A DNA stretch of 64,000 nt from Bryoerythrophyllum caledonicum. Lineage: Eukaryota; Streptophyta; Bryopsida; Pottiales; Pottiaceae. The stretch spans positions 21,210,187 to 21,274,186 of the forward strand of contig OZ020525.1 of the NCBI GenBank assembly GCA_963971425.1. Reading direction: 5' to 3'. A model generated the notes under the pieces. It had not been told where the DNA came from. It did not search any database and saw nothing but the letters and a program-made list of their open reading frames with translations. Position 1 is the first letter of the stretch. Each line of letters begins with the position of its first letter. A program made the position numbers and the translations under genes. This document shows, in pieces, positions 57,166 to 64,000 of the stretch.

Positions 57166-57409
57166 AAGATGGTATGAGCACAATACAAGAGGTTGACGTC
57201 TCTAATGGAACTGGCCCAACTAGAACTAATGAACCGTATTGTTTATCACGACTTCATGAGGAAACAAAGGATCGGTGAACTAACAATGTTGTTGAAGGTA
57301 CTGAAGCAGAACATATGTTAAAAGTATTGAAGCCGCCATGTATAATGAAGAATTGCAGACCAAATGAGATCAAGGATTGCCAAAGGGGGGAGTGCTTAGC
57401 CATGAAATT

Positions 57410-59381
57410 ATCAATACCAAGTGTTACAAGAGCAATCTATAAAGGTGGGTGTATGAGAAATTGTCTGAAAATTTTCAGCAAAGCAAGTTCTTGATAAGAT
57501 ATGTTTGGCTTGGAAGAAAGGTGTGCACAAGGATTGTAGGTTCTGGTTGTTACAAAGATTGGAGTATTGCAAAGAAACATCTCTTAATCATTGCAGACCA
57601 TGGTTCAACACCAAAATAGATGGACAACAAGTTTGCAATTCATGTTTTGCAATGGGGATAGGATACTTGTGCAGATGGGTGGAGGAACAGAAACGTACAA
57701 TACTTGATAGAAGTTGTCCAGCCTTCATTGAAGAAGCTAGAGATCCGCAACCACATCGGTTTATAAGGCAAAGGTTAGATAAAAAGGTCGTGACTTTGGT
57801 GCTTCTTCCTATGAACACAACCAGGGCGGAAGTGTTCGATCATGTGAATACGCAAGCCAAAATAGTGTGTGGAGCAAAGGGGAATGCGATCATCAAGGTG
57901 CGATTTGGGAAGTTGTGGCGCTTGGAGTTTCCTCATGTGCAAATCCCTCCATTCTCTAGGTTTTCCAAATGCTCATCTTCTTGGAAGTACAAGTGTGCTA
58001 GAGAGGGCACCACTAATGCAAACACACGAGCCAAAATTAAGAAGAAGCAAGACAAGCACGGGGTGTACCAAATGGAAGAGAGACGAGATTGTTGGAAGTC
58101 AAAGAAAAAGGCCATTCTTGAACCGGACCAACACTTGTGTTTGATAGTGGATGGCATGGATCAAACCACAACTATGGTTCCTCCCATACGGCAATCACTG
58201 AAAGACATGGAGTAAAGATTGTGAAGACCCATTTGTGTGATGTATTGGTTCACAATGTGGGATTGTATGTAGATGTTTGGTTTGATGCACATCATGCTCA
58301 TGATAGCAATCAAGTGGTAACGTCCATCATGGATGTTATTGGAAATGTGCATCAAAGACGTGGTGGACTTCCTTCGACCTTGCGGATACATGCAGACAAT
58401 TGTTGCCGTGAGAACAAAAACGTCTAAGTGTTTGCATTATGTGCGTGCTTGGTGGGGCTAGGATATTTTTGAAAGGTGCGCTTGTCCTTTCTACTTGTGG
58501 GACATATGCACGAGGACATTGATCAACGATTTAGTATCATATCCAAGACTTTCAAGAAGGGAGACATTGATTCATTGAGGGAACTCTTACATCTCATTGA
58601 AAAGGAAGCTTCGAGCACAGAGGCATTTGTCAAGGCAAGGCACATGGAAAATATTTGGAACTCGAGAGAGTACATAATCCCGTATTTATTGGTTGGAGGT
58701 CATGCGTTGGTGGGCACAACCATCCTTCAACACATGAGATTCTTCTTGAAGGATGGGGAGTCATGTGTCCAATACAAGGAAGATTGCCGCGAGGTATGGC
58801 AAAGTACAAATGGTTATAGATGTCTGACAAGACTACCCGTAGTTGGGAAAAAGTCGGAGTTTGCTGAAGTGAGGGGAGAAGATGCAAGAGAAATAAGGCG
58901 TTGAGGGACTTCATAACGTACATAAAACGAGCCATGAGACTTTTTTGACAAAGTGGATAAGAGTATGGATGCCATTGAAGAAACAAAGAAATTGATCATA
59001 TATCTTATAGAATTTCCAAAAAGAGAACGGAGAGAAGCAGAAGGAAATCCATTTTGGCCTGATGGATTTGTGACAAGCTATGGGACGACGGAGCCAAGTA
59101 CATCACAAGCAACAACTCCGGTGATTTCAAATAATGTCGAAGTTGAAGACGATCCGGTGCTATCGACTCCTTCAGACACAATACCAAAAGGCTATTTTGG
59201 ACCAAAGAAGAACAAACCATCTACAGCGGTTGTGAAGAGAGCACGTGCAAGCAAGAAGAATGTACGTTTGGGCAAAAGTGTTCTACCCCATAGTGCTATT
59301 GAACAAGGTGATCCATTTCGAGCCTTTGATCCTTTCATAGACATTGAATTTGGACACTTTGTTGCCCTATTTGTGATCTAG
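57410..59381 (+). pseudogene. DUF7869-type protein, decayed
   Basis: Motifs appear in family order across frames. CMRNCLKIF (about 57450) is the Cys-pair region. VHKDCRFWLLQRL and IDGQQVCNSCFAMGIGYLCR follow, then LIVDGMDQTT (58141-58170), the spacer VLVHNVGLYVDVWFDAHHAH, LRIHADNCCRENKN (58378-58420) and LLVGHMHEDIDQRFS (58494-58538). ADNC..ENKN followed by VGHxHEDIDQ is the signature of this large eukaryotic family, whose function is unknown and whose copy-number behaviour suggests mobility. Lesions: a frameshift near 57480, a 1-base frameshift near 58200-58212, TAA at 58425-58427, TGA near 58470, and paired frameshifts around 58895-58950. The last frame (58953-59381) is Ser/Thr-rich then basic. 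Confidence 0.75.
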
Positions 59382-61865
59382 AATGATGTCCTAGTAGGAG
59401 CACCAAATTGTTTAGGTAAGGCTACAAAATTCAAAAATAGAAACAATTCAGAGGGAGAGATGAAGGTTGTGTGGTATTGGCCGAGAGCGAAGGCAGGAAA
59501 AAGTGATGTAGAAGGAGAATGGCATCAACAATACATCAATTGTCTTCATGCAATTTAGAAGCCTTTGTAGGAAATGTGAGATTGGGTATCCGTTGAAACA
59601 TGTTGGATATCGTGGATGCATACAACCAAGAGTAAGAAGAAGGGAAAGGTCGTGGAGTCTTAATATAGTGTACATGGTGTACGGACAAAAAAAGGGATTT
59701 GTATACTGGGACCTATGAGAGCACATCTGTTGGACTTCATGGCACGATAGAGCGAAGAAGTGGAGAATGACCTCATATTAGCCAATTAGGTGGCGTGCTG
59801 AAGATGAAGTTATAATTTTTTATGAAAAGGTGTAGCTTATACTTGTATATTTACTACATCATCCGCTATATATAGTATATTGTTACATATCGATAAGTAC
59901 ATATTTAAAAAAATATATATATATATCTATAATTTGTAGACATTCATATGTTTATAAATATATATATGCCTATAAATATATGTGCATAGGAAAGTAGAGA
60001 AAAAAATAGAATATATACGGATATAGAAAATGGTTTGTAGACGAGAATTTATGCATATTATTAGATATATTTGTATATAAGGATATAGAAATCTATGTAT
60101 CATATGTAAGAGAGAATCTAGCGGTGTTTGGTTCCTATTCGTCGATTTATTTTATTTTTAGAAAGAGTAGGTCAAACTTGTAATTTTTTTAAGTATGCGA
60201 TGATATAATATAAAAAAAGACATGAAAATGGTTGCATAAGTTGCAAGATGTATGGAGAACAATTGAAAAAATTGATGTTGTGTCTTACTTTAAATTAAAC
60301 AATGGCTTTTATGTATGTGGTGATCAATGTCCTATATATGCTCTCCCAAAAAAATCATTGTTACATTGATTTGGATGAGTGAACCATATGCAGCGAAGGA
60401 GTGAAGTAAAATCAACTAAGTGTATATTTAGAAAATTCCATGTTGAGTATAGAACGCTGTCGTGTAGAGAGTCTTTGCTTCAGGAAAACGCAGGGTTCTT
60501 GGCTGCACTCAGTTTAGAGAGGGAAATGGAGAATATGGAACATATAATTTTGTGTCCAAGTCCATATTAACTCATAAGTCCTCATTCAGCATACGAGAAA
60601 GGCCTCCGATCTTCAACTTGTATAATAAAACTCGATATACATATAATAAAACATGATGCAAATGTCTTGTAGAACTTGTCTCCCAAAAACTTAACTCAAA
60701 ACATTAATTATCCTTAATCTAAATCAAGCCTTAATTAAACTCTGATTAAATTAACTAATTTCACTTAATAATAATTAATTAATAGTTAAGATAATTATAT
60801 TTAACTAATATGATTAACCTTAATTAATCCACTTAATCTTAGTTAAACTAATTAATTACAATTAGACTAGTTAATCTTACTTAATACAATTAACCTTGAT
60901 TAAGATAATTAATTCCCTAATTAACCTCAATCCCACATACCCTTACCTTTACATACTCTAACCACTTCATATCCTTCTCATATATACCCTTACTCCCTTT
61001 GAAATCATTTCTCTAACCTCTCATTAAGTATAAACCGAACTCAAAGTCTCTTTTAAACTCTTGACTAATCTTCTAATTCAAATTATCACTACGGTTTCAT
61101 ACAAACTCGGAATGAGACGTGCTATAGCTACTTGAAAAGCCACTAAAATACACCACGAACACACCAAATTTCACTTCCAGAAACCTATCTGACCAGCCGC
61201 TATGTGCAATCAAAGTTACTTCTTACAAAAACTCAAGTCAGCTGACCCCTCTTCTTTCAAACTAATACTATGACTTCATAAAAGCTCAAAATAGAGCATA
61301 AGATAGCTCTTTGGAAAGCTATTTACAGTGTACAAACACTCACCAAATATGTCATTTAGATATACTTTCTACAACTTGCTATAAGGCTTCAAACCTACTG
61401 CTCATGAAAACATGAGGCAGCAGACCCCCTTGTGTTTGACAAGGCGCCGTTCACTCATACTTTTAGTTCTAAGACCGAGTGATAGCTTCATAGAGAGCTA
61501 ACAACAAGGGCTACCACATATTCAAAATCCAAAACAAACTAAGGCAAAAACAACCAGAGAGAGCCCCCGCAGTCCAGCCCCTCCTTGGTAAGGAAGAACT
61601 GAACCCCCAAAACGGGAAAAAGAGCCAATCACAACTAACCTCAGCCCATTCAAAGGCCATATGGGCATCTTAAACCCCATTGGCTGCTGAAATTCTCCCC
61701 CTTATCAACTCTTATCATCCCTCTATCCCTTCTATTCTTTGCATTTTTAAACACTAACTACCTGATCATCAATCTAAAGACCGGGTTTCTTCAACAACAA
61801 CAACTAACTATAAATATATTAAGAAAAATAACAACAAATGGTCTCAATTTCAGCCCCTAGATGGA
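59382..61865. other. AT-rich intergenic sequence
   Basis: 59460-59500 may continue the DUF7869-type gene (VVWYWPRAKAGKSD), beyond which stops are frequent. 59910-60120 is dominated by TATATA. 60690-60930 is a striking low-complexity run of TTAATTAA/AATTAACT words. 61085-61350 contains two similar blocks ('cttcataaa...gagca..agatagctctttggaaagct'), a diverged tandem duplication. No gene seen. Confidence 0.45.
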
Positions 61866-62297
61866 TTAAACATATAAAAAGTCAAGAATCTCACGAAGAA
61901 CAGCAACAATGTAACTTGCTCGCCTTTCACTACCCAAGTGTCTTAGTGGGCCTTGAAGCCAAAGACGGTGACCAAGGTCATTGGACAAGCGGGTTATCAT
62001 TTGACCTTCGTTAGTGTTTTGAAAACACCCTTCAAACACCACTTGATGGCCTTCGATAAGCACATCTGCAACCTCCAAGACGATTACTAAAGTTTTTGCC
62101 TCCGGTTGTAAACTTCTTATACTTGTCAAAGGAACTTGTTGAGGATCAAAAGCGGTACGTGGTTGAACACGACGCTCAGAAGGCCCTGCTTCCTCTCGCT
62201 CACGCCGCCTTAATGTCGATGGTTGAGAAAGTTGAATTAGATCATCCGATGAGTTAGCTAAAGGAAACTTCCAATCATTAGGGTCTTGAGAAGCCAT
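61866..62297 (-). CDS. Hypothetical small protein, 143 residues
   Basis: Opens in a good initiation context (AGTATGGCT) and runs unbroken. The first ~50 residues are polar and Arg/Glu/Ser-rich (LRRREREEAGPSERR), probably disordered. Residues 65-143 look like a compact alpha/beta domain (AKTLVIVLEVADVLIEGHQV, then ERRASYIVAVLREILDFLYV). A TATA-like box about 85-95 bp upstream supports transcription. No family recognised; further exons downstream cannot be excluded. It could be a gene of a retroelement or a lineage-specific gene. Confidence 0.45.
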   Translation of the reverse strand: MASQDPNDWKFPLANSSDDLIQLSQPSTLRRREREEAGPSERRVQPRTAFDPQQVPLTSIRSLQPEAKTLVIVLEVADVLIEGHQVVFEGCFQNTNEGQMITRLSNDLGHRLWLQGPLRHLGSERRASYIVAVLREILDFLYV

Positions 62298-62381
62298 ACT
62301 ATCAACCTATAGAAACTAAGAAGAAAAAATCCAAACCAATAATGAGCTGAAGTAATGCATAAGGCACGGCAACCATCTACC

Positions 62382-62393
62382 CTTTATATATTT
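62382..62393 (-). promoter_or_regulatory. TATA-like box of the 61866-62297 gene
   Basis: AATATATAAAGG on the minus strand, about 85 nt before the ATG, leaving room for a ~55-nt 5' UTR. Confidence 0.4.
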
Positions 62394-64000
62394 TTCGATA
62401 ACTTCATCAAGAAGCTTGCCTTCCCTAACATTAACTCAATGACATTTCTTTAATAGTAAACGGTTAAGCAAATTTAAGTAACCATAGATGCCTTTCCATC
62501 TAAAAGAAGGTCCACAGTAAAGCTAGATTAAGAAACAAACGACTTATCTGTAGCAGTATAAAACTATTGTGGGCTCGATGATAATCGCCAAGTTGCAGAC
62601 TTGGTTGGCTGTTAGAGTCCGTTTGTTATCCGCCGATTGATTCCGAGTTCGAGTCTCATTGAGCTCGTTGAACTGTTCGGGCGGCTGCGGCTTGGCACTT
62701 GCTAGTGAGAGCAGGAAAATAAGCAGCCAACTAGCCACCTACCTATCCCTAAGCTAGAGTGACAAATGTAGTACATCCAAGCTAGGCTAACAAGCTCCAA
62801 TTGTTCCCACATTGAATTAAACTGTAGGTCACTCTATGACCACACTTCTTGCATCTACATTATTTTTTTACATACTGTAGTTATTTACATCACGACAACG
62901 CTACCATTTTTAGGCATGGTTATTTTATTTTTTGATTGAATAAAATATTATTGGATCTATAATCCATAGGGTAGATGATAGCATCATGCCCGATCTTAGA
63001 GAAAAAAAAAATGTAAAAAAAAAATACATAAACATGAAATCCCCAATTTCTATGCATTTTTATGTAAAATCAATGAAGACTCCCATAAACTTCTTATCAT
63101 TGTTGCCCACCTTAAAAGGTCTTACTATTCACCTCTATAGTAGTACTATTGAGCTCTACAATACCCTGCCAAGTTGCCCAAAAGTCCACCTTTTGATGTT
63201 TGAAGTGTTATATTTTCCCGTTATAAATCCATAAAAAATATATATATATAAACACCCTTGTGAAGCTTATCAAGATTTCTAAATTCAATAGAATTTCAAA
63301 AATAAATCATTTGAATTAGAATTTTAGAAACCTCTCATATTCTCATTGGTCCTCTAAATGGACAGTTGAAATTTTAGGAGTAAACATTATTTGCGTTTTA
63401 ACGATTGCACACATCATAGTTCAAAACATATACTTTCACTCAATATAAAAGAAAATATGTGATTGCATGTGAAGTCAAAACGCGGAACATGGCTTACCCG
63501 GCCTCGCCGGACCTGGCGGGGTCTGCCCGGGCCTCATGTGTGTTCTTCTTCTTCCCTTGTGTCCAAAATAAAAATGCGGAACATGGTATAACGCTGGAAC
63601 AGAGTATGGCATTGAGACATGGTATCACTCTAAGACAGGGTATCGTGCCAAGCCAAGGTCTTTCGCCGAGACCCTTGTTCCATTGGAGACAACAGGGATC
63701 TACACTACACTAAAATTAGTCGAATCTAGAGTTACACTACATTTAGTATAATAACCTCTTTTAACCACATGACTTTGATTGTGTATCTCTAAAAAATTAG
63801 TGTATTACTACAGTAGAGGCACCCAATTCCGATCACTTAAGCCAGTTCGGGACTCAAATGACATTGTATGTCAAAAAAATTATGTTGAAAGATGCGGAAT
63901 CAGGAATGAAACTCAACAAATATTTTTTCAAATTTAATCACAAAGATTTGGAATTGATACAGAATTTAAAAGCCCAAACAGCATCAGAGCCCATAATCAA
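62394..64000. other. AT-rich intergenic sequence
   Basis: No gene seen. 63475-63680 is a GC-richer low-complexity patch with 'gcggaacatgg' twice and repeated 'ggtatc' words. 63705-63760 contains 'cactacactaaaatta' and 'ctacatttagtata', resembling CACTA-like termini in inverted arrangement ~40 bp apart. Confidence 0.45.

Noticed and set aside
62575..62690. tRNA-like sequence with weak A- and B-boxes (AGTTCGAGTCT)
   Set aside because: B-box deviates at key positions, stems do not pair, and no tail or target duplication was found.

Overview
This looks like a stretch of a land-plant nuclear genome, AT-rich and strongly repeat-laden, most plausibly from a bryophyte or another early-diverging lineage. 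The land-plant assignment rests on a GIL1/IRKI-type gene, a cellulose-synthase-like D (CSLD) fragment, telobox-type repeats, Helitrons and exon/intron-like gene pieces. The bryophyte guess is weaker: it comes from an HSPA12-type Hsp70 next to an expanded kinase family. I found no organelle, rRNA or CRISPR features.

The genes that look functional are few. They are: two full-length paralogous TKL-like kinases with unusual catalytic motifs (17689-18954 minus, 30968-32254 plus); the 3' part of a third (1-582); an HSPA12-type Hsp70 with one apparent frameshift near its start (21409-23140 minus); and a GIL1/IRK-interacting-type protein (25153-26742 plus) transcribed away from the Hsp70. A fourth kinase copy (47205-48499) is a pseudogene. 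A small unknown gene with a TATA box sits at 61866-62297 minus.

Most of the rest is explained by segmental duplication and transposons. The kinase duplicons share a GC-rich 5' leader and long AT-rich 3' tails. The tail segment occurs three times (38639-42800, 44619-46490, 52440-54860). Because the copies align, each supplies an empty site for insertions in the others, so several insertions can be delimited to the base with their target duplications: a foldback element carrying a DD34E Tc1/mariner transposase (33231-36005), a head-to-tail concatemer of three Helitron-like units (37489-38638), and three TTAA-flanked insertions (39365-41763, 52921-53311, 53398-53467).

Layout: 1-2210 kinase 1 and its tail; 2340-3660 GC-richer island of unknown origin; 4802-9566 region bounded by a perfect 33-bp inverted repeat and holding a CSLD fragment, a 20-bp minisatellite and a CACTA-like MITE; 9649-15870 a 6.2-kb element with 10-bp target duplications, G-rich subrepeated termini, triple hairpins and an unrecognised multi-exon gene (the best candidate for something undescribed); 17450-21300 kinase 2; 21409-26742 Hsp70 and GIL1-like genes; 29087-42800 kinase 3 duplicon; 43686-54860 kinase 4 duplicon; 56649-59381 decayed DUF7869-type gene; the remainder mostly AT-rich with nothing certain. 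All family calls are from reading motifs; no database search was possible.
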